A stretch of DNA of 64,000 nt from Streptomyces acidicola (GTDB lineage: Bacteria > Actinomycetota > Actinomycetes > Streptomycetales > Streptomycetaceae), in contig NZ_VMNX01000009.1 of NCBI RefSeq assembly GCF_009377235.1, positions 1-64,000 on the forward strand. Direction: 5' to 3'. The notes below the pieces were generated by a model. It made no database searches and was not told the DNA's origin. It saw nothing but the letters and a program-made list of their open reading frames with translations. Position numbers and translations under genes: made by a program. Of the stretch, positions 25,239 through 33,752 are shown one piece after another; position 1 is the stretch's first letter, and the number at the start of each line of letters is the position of its first letter.

Positions 25239-26582
25239 CTACTTCTCGACGGTGAAGCCCTGCTCGTTGCCGTACTTGACCGAGGCGTCCTGCCAGGCCT
25301 TCAGGCCGTCGGCCAGCTTGGTGCCGGACACGTAGGCCTTGCCGACGGTGTCGTTGAAGATCGAGTTGGCGTACTGCTGGAAGGGCAGGTACGACCAGTC
25401 GTCAGCGACGTTCGCGGCCGACTCGGCGAAGATCTCGTTGGCCTTCTGCCCGCCGAAGTACTCGAACTCCTTGTTCTTGAACTCCGTGGACTGAACGTCC
25501 GCGGTGGTCGCCGGGAAGGCGCCCTCCTTGATGCGGCTCTGCACACCGTCACCGGAGTTGGCGTACTCGACGAAGGCGTAGGCGAGTTCCTTGTTCTTGC
25601 CCAGCGTGGGCACGGTCAGGGAGCTGCCGCCGTTCTCGGCGCTCGCCTTGTCGCCCTTGGTCCAGGCGGGCAGCGGGGCCGCTCGCCAGTCGCCGGAGGC
25701 GTTCGGCACACCGGTGACGAAGTTGGCGGGCATCCAGGCGCCGCTGGGCAGCGTGGCGATGGTGCCGTCGCCCAGACCCTTGTACCAGTCGTCGGTCCAG
25801 CCGGTGATGGGCGCGACGAGCTTCTCGTCGATGAGCTTCTGCCGGTTGTCGGTGAACTTCTTGGCAGCCGCGTCGGAGAAGTCGATCTTCACCGTGGTGC
25901 CGTCGACCTGGTAGGGACGCGAACCGGCCTGCCAGAGCAGGCTGGTGGTGAGGCCCGCGTCGCCGGCGTCGGCGGCGATGAAGACCTTGGGGTCCGCCGT
26001 GTGCAGCTTGCGGGCCGCGTCGACGTACTCGTCCCAGGTGGTCGGGACCGCGACCTTGTACTTGTCGAAGATCTTCTTGTTGTAGAACATCGCCATCGGG
26101 CCGGAGTCCATCGGCAGGCCGTAGACGGCGTCACTTCCCTGGGTCACCGCGTTCCACGGACCCGCGGTGTACTTGTCCTTCAGCTTGTCCGCGCCGAAGG
26201 GGGCCAGGTCGGTGAGGCCCTTGGTCAGGGCGTACTGGCCCAGCGCGAAGTACTCGACCTGCGCGACGTCGGGCACGCCCTTCTCGGCTTCGATGGCGTT
26301 CGACAGGGCGGTGTAGTGCTTGTCGCCGGACCGCTCGCCGACGAGGTCGATCTTGACCTTGGGGTACTTCTTCTGGAAGTCGGCGGCGACCGTCTTGAGG
26401 GTGGGCTCCCAGGCCCAGACCGTGACGGTGCCGCCCTTGTCCAGGGCTGCCTTGAGGTCCGCGGCGGAGACCGGCTTCTGGTCGGAACCCTCGTCGTCGG
26501 AGCCGCCGCAGGCGGTCGCGCCCAGGGCGAGGGCGGAGAACAGGGCTATGCCGCGCAGCAGGCGGCCGGTGGTTCTGCGCAT
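25239..26582 (-). CDS. Carbohydrate ABC transporter substrate-binding lipoprotein (family 1)
   Basis: A 447-aa lipoprotein. The signal peptide ends in the lipobox LGATACGGS (Cys about 25), followed by an acidic linker. The mature protein is a cluster B sugar-binding fold: GGTVTVWAWEPTLKTVAADF, DVAQVEYFALGQYAL, GLPMDSGPMAMFYNKKIFDK and WMPANFVTG. It should bind galacto-oligosaccharides outside the membrane and feed the MalF/MalG-type permeases encoded upstream. The start is ATG 26582. No ATPase gene is present; Streptomyces often use one shared ATPase (MsiK) for such importers. Confidence 0.92.
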   Translation of the reverse strand: MRRTTGRLLRGIALFSALALGATACGGSDDEGSDQKPVSAADLKAALDKGGTVTVWAWEPTLKTVAADFQKKYPKVKIDLVGERSGDKHYTALSNAIEAEKGVPDVAQVEYFALGQYALTKGLTDLAPFGADKLKDKYTAGPWNAVTQGSDAVYGLPMDSGPMAMFYNKKIFDKYKVAVPTTWDEYVDAARKLHTADPKVFIAADAGDAGLTTSLLWQAGSRPYQVDGTTVKIDFSDAAAKKFTDNRQKLIDEKLVAPITGWTDDWYKGLGDGTIATLPSGAWMPANFVTGVPNASGDWRAAPLPAWTKGDKASAENGGSSLTVPTLGKNKELAYAFVEYANSGDGVQSRIKEGAFPATTADVQSTEFKNKEFEYFGGQKANEIFAESAANVADDWSYLPFQQYANSIFNDTVGKAYVSGTKLADGLKAWQDASVKYGNEQGFTVEK

Positions 26583-26661
26583 GGAGGTGCTTCCACTTCT
26601 TTGTGGGTGGGACAGATGAGAGTGGGACGAGGTGCGACTGAGGGGGTGGTGCGCAGGAGGG

Positions 26662-27609
26662 CTACTCCTTGACGCTTCCCGCGGCGAGCCCGGACTGCCA
26701 GTACTTCTGCAGCAGCAGGAACGCGGCGATCAGCGGCACGATGGTGAGCAGTGATCCGGTGATCACCAGGTTGAAGATCACGTCCCCGCCGATCGTCTCG
26801 GCCTGGGAGTTCCAGACACTCAGGCCCAGGGTCAGGGGGTACCAGTCCGAGTCCTTGAGCATGATCAACGGCAGGAAGTAGTTGTTCCAGGTCGCGACTG
26901 TCGTGAACAGCAGCACCGTCACGATGCCGGGGGCGAGCAGCGGCAGGGCGACCTGGAAGAAGGTGCGCGCCTCGTTCGCTCCGTCCATCCGGGCGGCTTC
27001 CAGCAGTTCGGTGGGGATGGCCTCGGTGGCGAAGACCCACATCAGGTACAGGCCGAAGGGCGAGACGAGCGAGGGGATGATCACCGCCCACGGGGTGTCG
27101 GTCAGCCCCATCTTGCTGAACATCAGGAACGTCGGCACCGCGAGGGCGGTCCCCGGGACGGCGACCGCGCCGATGACCACGGCGAACACGGCACGTTTCC
27201 CGGGGAAGTCGAACTTCGCCAGCGCGTAACCGCCCAGGATCGCCAGGAAGGTGGCCCCACCGGCACCGACCACGACGTACAGCAGGGTGTTCAGCAGCCA
27301 GCGCGTGAAGACGCCGTCGTTGTACGTGAACGTGTCCCTGATGTTGTCCCAGAGGGCGAAGTCGTCGGCGAACCACAGCCCGCCCGAATCGGCCAGCCCC
27401 TCCTGGGTCTTGGTGGCGCTGATGACGAGCCAGATCAGCGGCACCACGGTGTAGAGCAGCATCAGACCGGTGAGCACGGTCAGCAGAACGCTGCGCTTGG
27501 GGCGCCCGGCAGTGTGCCGACGGGGCGTACGCAGACGGGACGCGCCCTTGCCCGCGCCGGCGGCCCGGGCGGGTATGGACTCGGAAGCGGTGGTGACGGG
27601 GCTGCTCAT
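26662..27609 (-). CDS. Carbohydrate ABC transporter permease (MalG type)
   Basis: A 315-aa inner-membrane protein with six membrane segments after a basic N-terminal tail. The EAA loop that contacts the ATPase reads LLEAARMDGANEARTFFQVA LPLLAPG in two parts (about residues 213-239). The C-terminus ends LLQKYWQSGLAAGSVKE, the common MalG-type tail. It starts 4 nt after the MalF-type stop, so the permeases are coupled. Partner of the binding protein at 25239. Confidence 0.94.
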   Translation of the reverse strand: MSSPVTTASESIPARAAGAGKGASRLRTPRRHTAGRPKRSVLLTVLTGLMLLYTVVPLIWLVISATKTQEGLADSGGLWFADDFALWDNIRDTFTYNDGVFTRWLLNTLLYVVVGAGGATFLAILGGYALAKFDFPGKRAVFAVVIGAVAVPGTALAVPTFLMFSKMGLTDTPWAVIIPSLVSPFGLYLMWVFATEAIPTELLEAARMDGANEARTFFQVALPLLAPGIVTVLLFTTVATWNNYFLPLIMLKDSDWYPLTLGLSVWNSQAETIGGDVIFNLVITGSLLTIVPLIAAFLLLQKYWQSGLAAGSVKE

Positions 27610-27613
27610 CGGG

Positions 27614-28540
27614 TCACGCTCCCTTGCTCATGCCGCGCAGCTGCACGATGTAGGCGATCACCATGGTGATCAGTCCCATGATGATCGCGACCGTCGCGGA
27701 GTAGTTCTGCTGCTGGCCGTTGAAGGACAGCGAGTACGTGTAGAAGTTCGGGGTGAAGTCGGTGGTGATGGCGTTGCGTGCGAGCTGCCGGAGGATGTTC
27801 GGCTCGTTGAACAGCTGGAAGCTGCCGATGATCGAGAAGATCGTCGCGATGACGAGGGCTCCGCGGATGGCGGGGAGCTTGATGGCGGTGATGACGCGGA
27901 TCTGTCCGGCGCCGTCGATCTCCGCGGCCTCGTAGAGGGAGTGCGGGATGACACGGAGCGCGGAGTAGAAGATCAGCATGTTGTAGCCGACGAACTCCCA
28001 GGTGACGATGTTGCCGATCGACGCCAGCACCAGGTCGGGCGAGAGCGGGTCGGGCAGGGTCACACCGAAGGCCTCGTTGATGTCCCCGACGAGACCGTAG
28101 CGGGTGCCGTACATGAAGCCCCACATCAAGGTGGCGACCACGGCCGGTACCGCGTACGGCAGGAAGATCGCGATGCGGAAGAAGTCCCTGCCGTAGAGGC
28201 GGCCGCTGTCCAGGGCGAGAGCGATCAGCAGGGCGATGCCCAGCATGATCGGTACCTGGACGACGAGAAACAGCGAGACCCGTCCGAGGGAGGCCCAGAA
28301 CCGGTCGTCCTCCAGGGCCTGCGTGTAGTTGTCCAGGCCGACGAAGGTGGTGCCGCCGATCAGCTGGTCACGGAAGAGGCTGAGATAGATCGAGTACGCG
28401 ATCGGCGCCAGGAAGACGAGGGCGAACACGGCCACGAAGGGGCCGAGGAAACCCCACCCGGTCCAGGAGCGGCGGTCTCGTCTCGCCGGGGGCGGCGCCG
28501 GTCGCGGTTCCACGGCCGCCGGAGGTTGTTGCGTCGTCAT
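27614..28540 (-). CDS. Carbohydrate ABC transporter permease (MalF type)
   Basis: A 308-aa permease, first gene of the galactan operon. A Pro-rich N-terminal tail precedes six membrane segments. Typical MalF-like phrases are FLAPIAYSIYLSLFRDQLIG, FVGLDNYTQAL and RIAIFLPYAVPAVVATLMWG, and the EAA loop is YEAAEIDGAGQIRVITAIKL. ATG 28540 follows GAGGAA. Transcription is presumably driven from the intergenic region with two LacI-type palindromes shared with the divergent regulator gene. Confidence 0.94.
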   Translation of the reverse strand: MTTQQPPAAVEPRPAPPPARRDRRSWTGWGFLGPFVAVFALVFLAPIAYSIYLSLFRDQLIGGTTFVGLDNYTQALEDDRFWASLGRVSLFLVVQVPIMLGIALLIALALDSGRLYGRDFFRIAIFLPYAVPAVVATLMWGFMYGTRYGLVGDINEAFGVTLPDPLSPDLVLASIGNIVTWEFVGYNMLIFYSALRVIPHSLYEAAEIDGAGQIRVITAIKLPAIRGALVIATIFSIIGSFQLFNEPNILRQLARNAITTDFTPNFYTYSLSFNGQQQNYSATVAIIMGLITMVIAYIVQLRGMSKGA

Positions 28541-28607
28541 GTCGTTCCTCGCTCGTCACATCCCGGAACCGGCGGTGCCGCCCGATGTCGAGGAGGCCGC
28601 ACCGCGC

Positions 28608-28625
28608 GATGTTTACGTAAACATC
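28608..28625. promoter_or_regulatory. LacI-family operator 1 of the galactan cluster
   Basis: GATGTTTACGTAAACATC is a perfect 18-bp palindrome with central CG, 68 nt upstream of the MalF-type start. An identical 16-bp core recurs at 28653-28668, centres 44 bp apart. Both lie between the divergent transporter operon and its LacI gene. Confidence 0.85.
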
Positions 28626-28652
28626 TCCTCGGAAAGGAGGCCGTGCGCTGTT

Positions 28653-28668
28653 ATGTTTACGTAAACAT
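28653..28668. promoter_or_regulatory. LacI-family operator 2 of the galactan cluster
   Basis: ATGTTTACGTAAACAT is a perfect 16-bp palindrome identical to the core of operator 1. It is 98 nt from the lacI start codon and likely controls lacI autoregulation or cooperates with operator 1 by looping across about four helical turns. Confidence 0.85.
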
Positions 28669-28765
28669 CTAATGGCGGAATGTCTACACCGCCCCGATCA
28701 CGGCGGTCAAGGGATCCTTGGCGAATCCGTGACGCAAGCTGCGCAGGAGAGGAGGCGGCCGAGGG

Positions 28766-29863
28766 ATGGACACGGCTGACAGAACGCCGACGGGCGTCCC
28801 CGGTAGTGGTCGAAGACGATCCCGGGCCGGGATCAGGTCCCAGACCGCTTCCATGGCCGACGTCGCCCGGCTGGCGGGGGTCTCCTCGCAGACCGTGTCA
28901 CGCGTCTCCAACGGCTACGCCGGGGTGACCGAGGAGACCCGGCAGCAGGTGCTGGCGGCCATGAAGGAGTTGGGCTACCGGCCCAACAGCGCCGCCCGGG
29001 CCCTCAAGCGGGGCGAGTTCCGCACGATCGGCGTCATCACCTTCTCGCTCTCCACCACGGGCAACGTCCGCACCCTGGAGGCGATCGCCAACTCGGCGGC
29101 CCACGAGGGGTACGCGGTGACGCTGCTGCCGGTCGCCGTACCCACCCAGGACGAGGTCCGGGGCGCGTTCTCCCGCCTTGAGGAGCTCGCGGTCGACGCG
29201 GTGATCGTCATCATGGAGGTCCATCTGCTCGACGCGGCGACCATCGCGCTGCCGCCGCACGTCCAGGTCGTGGTCGTCGACTCCGACGCCGGCGACCGCT
29301 ACACCGTCGTCGACACCGACCAGGCCGGCGGCAGCCACGCCGCCGTACGGCACCTGCTCGACCTGGGCCACGCCACGGTGTGGCACCTGGGCGGCCCGGA
29401 CGGATCCTTCGCCGCCCAGCGCCGAGCGGACGCCTGGCACGCGGCCCTCATCGAGGCGGACCGCACGCCGCCGCCGCTGGTCCGGGGCGACTGGTCGGCG
29501 GAGTCCGGCTACCGCGCCGGGCTCGTCCTCGCCGACCACGAGGACTGCACCGCCGTCTTCGCGGCCAACGACCAGATGGCGCTGGGGCTGCTGCGGGCCC
29601 TCCACGAACGCGGCCGGCGCGTCCCCGAGGACGTCAGCGTCATCGGCTTCGACGACATCCCCGAGGCGGGCTCCTTCCTGCCCCCGCTCACCACCCTCCA
29701 CCAGGACTTCGCCGAGGTGGGGCGGCTCTGCGTCGAGAACGTCCTGCGCAAGATGCGCCACGAGGGCGCGGAGCGCGGCACGACCCTGGTGCCGACCCGG
29801 CTGGTGGTACGGGAGAGCACGGCTCCGCCGCCTTCGCTCGCCCAGGGCCTGTGTCGGAAGTGA
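28766..29863 (+). CDS. LacI-family repressor of the galactan cluster
   Basis: A 365-aa regulator. After a basic, disordered N-terminus of about 28 residues the HTH reads MADVARLAGVSSQTVSRVSN with hinge helix NSAARALKRGEF. The effector domain begins TIGVITFSLSTTGNVRTLEA and contains VFAANDQMALGLLRALHERG and VSVIGFDDIPEAGSFLPPLT, typical of GalR/LacI sugar sensors. It is divergent from the transporter-hydrolase operon and the two palindromes between them are its probable operators. The inducer is presumably a galacto-oligosaccharide or galactose. ATG 28766 follows GAGGG; an internal Met at residue 30 is a possible alternative start. Confidence 0.93.
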   Translation: MDTADRTPTGVPGSGRRRSRAGIRSQTASMADVARLAGVSSQTVSRVSNGYAGVTEETRQQVLAAMKELGYRPNSAARALKRGEFRTIGVITFSLSTTGNVRTLEAIANSAAHEGYAVTLLPVAVPTQDEVRGAFSRLEELAVDAVIVIMEVHLLDAATIALPPHVQVVVVDSDAGDRYTVVDTDQAGGSHAAVRHLLDLGHATVWHLGGPDGSFAAQRRADAWHAALIEADRTPPPLVRGDWSAESGYRAGLVLADHEDCTAVFAANDQMALGLLRALHERGRRVPEDVSVIGFDDIPEAGSFLPPLTTLHQDFAEVGRLCVENVLRKMRHEGAERGTTLVPTRLVVRESTAPPPSLAQGLCRK

Positions 29864-29895
29864 CGCCTGCTGGGCGACGCCACTTCCGTCACAGG
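29848..29895 (+). terminator. Hairpin terminator overlapping the lacI stop
   Basis: CCTGTGTCGGAAGTG (29848-29862) pairs with CACTTCCGTCACAGG (29881-29895) with a single mismatch, leaving an 18-nt loop. The left arm includes the end of the lacI coding sequence and part of its TGA stop. Confidence 0.75.
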
Positions 29896-30005
29896 TCCTG
29901 GCCGCCTTCGCGAATTCCGGGTTCCCCGGGCGACGCGGGACGGGAATCCTGTCGTCCGTGCGGCCTCTCCCCCACAATGGTTCGGATCCCGCGGAGGGGA
30001 GCCGT

Positions 30006-31217
30006 ATGAACGCCGAGCCCGAGCAGCGGACTTCCGCTCCTCGTCGTCGTGAACTGGACGTCCTCCGGACGCTCGTGGTGCTCGGTCTGGTCTTCTTCCA
30101 TGCCGCCCTGGTGTTCGACCCCAGGGACGACTTCTACGTCAAGAACGCGGACACGACCGAAGCCGTCACCGTCCTGGCGGGTCTGGCCGTGGTGTGGGCG
30201 ATGCCCATGTTGTTCCTCGTCGCGGGTCTCGGTGCCCGGCACTCCGTCCGCCGCCGTGGTGCGGGGCGCTTCGCCCGTGAACGCCTGTTGCGCCTGGGCG
30301 TTCCGCTGGTGTTCGTCACGGTCGTCCTCAATCCCCTCCCCCAGTGGCTGCGGGCGCGGGCAGCCGATCCCGGCCACCACGAGTCGTACTGGAGCTTCTG
30401 GCCCCGCTTCCTCACCGTCCACCTGGACCTCGGTGACTTCCCGTTCCTCCTCGACGGGGACCACTTCGACACGGGACACCTGTGGTTCGTCGTTCTCCTG
30501 CTCACCTTCTGTCTGCTCCTCGCCCCCCTCGCCGCCCTCCTCCCGGCCGGCACCGACGGTGCGGGGAGGGCGGTGGCGCGCCGCCCGTGGCTGCTCCTGC
30601 TGCCCGCGCTGCCGCTCGCCGCGGTCAACTCCCTGCTCGGCATGGAGGAGGGGTACGCCGGCTGGAACCGCTGGGCGTATCTGATCTTCTTCCTCTGCGG
30701 CTACACCCTCGCCGACGACGACCAGGTCCGCGCCGTCCTGCGCCGCCTCGCGCTGCCGGTGGGCGTGCTCGGGCTCGTCCTGTTCGCCGCCACCGCGCCC
30801 GGCTTCCTCTCCGGCGACGACCCGTTCACCGCTCGGACCTGGACCGCGATGGCCACGCGGGCCCTCTTCGGTGCGGCCGGGTGGTGCTGGGTGACCGCCG
30901 TCCTCGGGTTCCTCGACCGGCCACGCGAACCGGGCACGTCCGCCCTCGACCGGCCCGGGCGCGGACGGGACCTGCTCGCGTACTTCGCGGTCGCCGCGCT
31001 GCCGCTGTACGTGCTGCACCAGCCCCTGGTGGTCGCCTTCGCCTACGGAGTGGTGGGGTGGTCCGCACCGATCGTGGTCAAGTACGTGGTCATCGTGACC
31101 GGTTCCCTGGCCGTGCTCCTCCTTGTCTACGAATTCGGGGTGCGCAGAACCCGTGTGACGCGCTTTCTGTTCGGCATGCGTCCCGAGCCCAGCTCCGTGC
31201 GGCCCCGAACCACCTGA
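30006..31217 (+). CDS. Membrane acyltransferase (acyltransferase-3/OpgC-like)
   Basis: A 403-aa integral membrane protein with about ten membrane segments. It starts RRRELDVLRTLVVLGLVFFH, which matches the acyltransferase-3 motif (R-lD-lr...v...H) that carries the catalytic His. It continues with RHSVRRRGAGRFARERLLRL, FDTGHLWFVVLLL and LLAYFAVAALPLYVLHQPLV near the end. Members O-acylate sugars, peptidoglycan or secondary metabolites in the membrane; the substrate here is unknown. ATG 30006 follows GGAGGGGA. It converges on the graspetide ligase with a 15-bp gap; no functional link is evident. Confidence 0.85.
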   Translation: MNAEPEQRTSAPRRRELDVLRTLVVLGLVFFHAALVFDPRDDFYVKNADTTEAVTVLAGLAVVWAMPMLFLVAGLGARHSVRRRGAGRFARERLLRLGVPLVFVTVVLNPLPQWLRARAADPGHHESYWSFWPRFLTVHLDLGDFPFLLDGDHFDTGHLWFVVLLLTFCLLLAPLAALLPAGTDGAGRAVARRPWLLLLPALPLAAVNSLLGMEEGYAGWNRWAYLIFFLCGYTLADDDQVRAVLRRLALPVGVLGLVLFAATAPGFLSGDDPFTARTWTAMATRALFGAAGWCWVTAVLGFLDRPREPGTSALDRPGRGRDLLAYFAVAALPLYVLHQPLVVAFAYGVVGWSAPIVVKYVVIVTGSLAVLLLVYEFGVRRTRVTRFLFGMRPEPSSVRPRTT

Positions 31218-31232
31218 CCCACCGCTGCCCCG

Positions 31233-32189
31233 TCACCAACGAGGCTTGGGCGCCCGCGATTCCGGCCGGCGCCATGACAGCCACAGGGCGACCGCTTCCG
31301 CGATGGGCTGCTCCGTCTCCAGTTCGACGAAGCCGAACTGCCCGCCCTGATTGCATTCCAGAAACCACCACACCCCCTCATCGTCCTCGGCGAAGTCGAA
31401 TGCTGCGTACGCGAGACCGGCGAGGGACAGGTACTCCAACGCCGACGTGGTGATGCGGTCGGGCACCGGGACGGCTTCCCAGACGTACTCGGTGTCGCCG
31501 TAGCGGCCGTCGATCTGACCGGGGGCGGCCCGCTTGCGGGCGGCGAACAGACGGTCGCCGACGCAGGTCAGACGAATGTCGGCCCTCTTGGGTACGTACC
31601 GCTGCAGCAGCGCGGGGCCGGCGGCCACCGCGCCGAAGTCGATGCCGGGCCCGATCAGCGTCGTCGGCAGGGCGACGGCGGGGTCGTCGGGCGGTGGGCC
31701 CGAGGCCGACTTCACGACCACGTCCCGGTGCAGCTCGGCGAACTGCTCGGCCACCCTCGGTGCCGTGGTGAAGACGGTCGGCGGTACGGCGAAGCCGCTG
31801 AAGTGGGCGACCCTCAACTGCCATGGTTTGTGCCGCGCCTGGTCGGCGTTGCCCGGGTGGTTCATCCACGCGGGCGAGGCCGAGTAGAGCATGCCGTAGA
31901 GCGCCTGCCGCGTCTCGGCGGTCAGCCATGCGGACGGCTGGGCCGCGTGGGCGGCGGGGTCGCCCGGCCTGCGCACCCACACGGAGCGCAGGCCGCCCAT
32001 GCTCAGCACATGCCCGTTGACCGACAGATGGCCGTCGAAGTCGCCGTGTGCGTAGTCCGCCGACAGCACGGCCTTACCCGGGATGTCGGCCGGATCCAGG
32101 CGCATCACCGGCGCGCCCAGCCTGTTGAGCTCCGCCACCACCATATCGGCGGTGACGTCCTGCTCCGACGTGAGGATCAGTACGGTCAC
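31233..32189 (-). CDS. Graspetide (RiPP) ATP-grasp ligase
   Basis: A 318-aa ATP-grasp enzyme of the omega-ester/amide peptide (graspetide) maturase type. The N-terminal domain TVLILTSEQDVTADMVVAEL NRLG and SVWVRRPGDP match these maturases (shown in parts). The ATP-grasp core has DVVVKSASG (about 158), ALLQRYVPKRADIRLTCVGD, AFDFAEDDEGVWWFLECNQG and QFGFVELETEQPIAEAVA; the Mg ligands are the Glu and Asn of ECN. It should link Thr/Ser hydroxyls of the precursor to Asp/Glu side chains. GTG 32189 lies 12 nt after the precursor stop, so they form an operon. No methyltransferase, protease or exporter is adjacent. Confidence 0.85.
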   Translation of the reverse strand: MTVLILTSEQDVTADMVVAELNRLGAPVMRLDPADIPGKAVLSADYAHGDFDGHLSVNGHVLSMGGLRSVWVRRPGDPAAHAAQPSAWLTAETRQALYGMLYSASPAWMNHPGNADQARHKPWQLRVAHFSGFAVPPTVFTTAPRVAEQFAELHRDVVVKSASGPPPDDPAVALPTTLIGPGIDFGAVAAGPALLQRYVPKRADIRLTCVGDRLFAARKRAAPGQIDGRYGDTEYVWEAVPVPDRITTSALEYLSLAGLAYAAFDFAEDDEGVWWFLECNQGGQFGFVELETEQPIAEAVALWLSWRRPESRAPKPRW

Positions 32190-32201
32190 GGGCGGCGGCT
32201 G

Positions 32202-32393
32202 TCAGTCGTCGAAGTGTGTCTGGGAGCCCGCCGTGGACGTCGTGGTGCCGACCGCGAGCAGGAGGTCCCGGTCGGCGACGGCGGGACGGCCGTCGCCGAG
32301 CACGTTCAGCTGCAACGAAGCGTCGAAGCTGTAGGGCTCCACCACGATCGGCAGGGCTCTGGGCCGGACGTAGTTCAAGGTGAACGGTCGCAA
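32202..32393 (-). CDS. Graspetide precursor peptide
   Basis: A 63-aa peptide matching the ATP-grasp-modified RiPP precursor pattern. The leader has RPFTLNYVRPRALP and the recognition-like YSFDASLQLNVLGDGRP. The C-terminal core GTTTSTAGSQTHFDD supplies Thr/Ser donors and a terminal Asp pair. I choose TTG 32393 because GGGAGG (32405-32400) lies exactly 6 nt upstream. An ATG at 32429 would add 12 residues, but its AAGGA abuts the codon. It is the first gene of the two-gene operon, read directly into the ligase. If matured, product chemistry would be one or more side-chain ester rings near the C-terminus. Confidence 0.82.
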   Translation of the reverse strand: MRPFTLNYVRPRALPIVVEPYSFDASLQLNVLGDGRPAVADRDLLLAVGTTTSTAGSQTHFDD

Positions 32394-32427
32394 GGCGAAC
32401 CTCCCAGGTCGAACGATGTCTGTACGC

Positions 32428-32457
32428 ATTCCTTAACGTCCGTATGTCGTAAGGAAT
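32428..32457. promoter_or_regulatory. Inverted repeat upstream of the graspetide operon
   Basis: ATTCCTTA (32428-32435) and TAAGGAAT (32450-32457) are perfect 8-bp arms separated by 14 bp. The repeat lies 35-64 nt upstream of the TTG start in a locally AT-rich stretch. It could be an operator or a leader hairpin; it also covers the alternative ATG. Confidence 0.5.
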
Positions 32458-32689
32458 TCATCACTTTCCGCCACATCAGGGTGAAGGTCATCACATCAAC
32501 CTCGGGGCTCGTTTTTGCGTCCGCCCCCTGTGTGCACGGGTCCTGAGGAGCCGTCAGAGACGCGGGTTGCATCCCGTTCACGATCCCGGCGCATGGTGGT
32601 GAAGGTCAGGCCCCGCGTGAAAGGCTCGCCCCGCACGGTCTCCGTCAGGGGTCGGTGACGTACGGGATCGGCACAGGAGAGGCGGCGGC

Positions 32690-33577
32690 ATGCGCATCGG
32701 ACTGCTCGGTACAGGACCGTGGGCCGACATGGCCCATGCCCCGGCGTTGAGCGGGCATCCCGGACTGGACTTCGTGGGGGTGTGGGGCCGGCGCGCGGAG
32801 GCGGCCGAGGAACTGGCCGGCCGGCACGGCACACGGGCGTACGAGGACGTCGACGCGCTGCTCGCCGAGGTGGACGCGGTCGCTGTCGCGCTGCCTCCAT
32901 CCGTACAGGCCCCGCTCGCCGTGCGTGCCGCGCGGGCGCGGTGCCATCTGCTGCTGGACAAGCCCGTCGCGACCAGCGTCGAGGAGGGGCGGGCCGTCGT
33001 CGAGGCGGCCCGCGAGACCGGGGTTTCCTCGGTCGTGTTCTTCACCTCGCGTTTCCAGACGGCGACACAGGCCTGGATCACCGAACAGGCGGCCCTGGAC
33101 GGCTGGTTCACGGCGCGGGCGGAGTGGCTCGGCTCGGTGTTCACCAGCGACAGTCCGTTCGGGGCGTCACCGTGGCGCCGGGAGAAGGGGGGCCTGTGGG
33201 ACGTCGGTCCGCACGCCCTGTCGCTGCTGCTGCCGGTGCTCGGCGACGTCGCGCGGGTGGCTGCCGCCGCACGCGGCCCGGAGGACACCGTCCATCTGGT
33301 CCTCGAACACGCGGGCGGGGCGTCGAGCACTCTGACCCTCGGCCTCACGGCTCCGCCGGCGGCCGCCGGGGCCACGGTGGAGCTGCGCGGCAAGGCCGGA
33401 GTCACGGTTCTGCCCTCGTCCTCCGAGGGACCGGTGGAGGCTCTCCAGCGGGCCGCCGACGCCCTCCTCTCCGCCGTCGAGACCGGCCGCCCGCACGACT
33501 GCGACGCCGCCTTCGGCCTGCGGGTGACGGAGATACTCGCCGAGGCCGAGGGACAGTTGGGCGGTGCGGACGAGTAG
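32690..33577 (+). CDS. Gfo/Idh/MocA-type oxidoreductase
   Basis: A 295-aa protein, shorter than most family members. The Rossmann motif is MRIGLLGTGPWADMAHAPAL, followed by GVWGRRAEAAEELAGRHGT, VAVALPPSVQAPLAV and the family signature LLLDKPVATSVEEGRAV with Lys of DKP. The C-terminal domain has GGLWDVGPHALSLLLPVLGD, which carries the catalytic Asp/His pair. It likely oxidises a sugar or related alcohol with NAD(P). ATG 32690 follows GGAGAGG. It stands alone and is distinct from the enzyme at 3489. Confidence 0.87.
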   Translation: MRIGLLGTGPWADMAHAPALSGHPGLDFVGVWGRRAEAAEELAGRHGTRAYEDVDALLAEVDAVAVALPPSVQAPLAVRAARARCHLLLDKPVATSVEEGRAVVEAARETGVSSVVFFTSRFQTATQAWITEQAALDGWFTARAEWLGSVFTSDSPFGASPWRREKGGLWDVGPHALSLLLPVLGDVARVAAAARGPEDTVHLVLEHAGGASSTLTLGLTAPPAAAGATVELRGKAGVTVLPSSSEGPVEALQRAADALLSAVETGRPHDCDAAFGLRVTEILAEAEGQLGGADE

Positions 33578-33752
33578 CGCTGACCACGCGTACCGTCTCG
33601 TTCCGCACGACACCGCGCCACAACTCGGCCGCTACGAGGGCTGGTCGACACGCACCGCAGTGACGGATGCTGTGGGCCGCACTCGTTCATGTCACACACG
33701 ACGGCGAAGGAGGCTGCCCGGTGCTGGCTGTGGCTGTGGGGGATCCGGTCCG

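Noticed and set aside
24798..26672. A 624-codon plus-strand frame opposite the binding-protein gene
   Set aside because: Antisense shadow of a clear lipoprotein gene; no motif or signal of its own.
31233..32189. RimK-type ribosomal protein modification enzyme
   Set aside because: The adjacent Thr/Ser-rich precursor and the N-terminal maturase-like domain favour a graspetide ligase.
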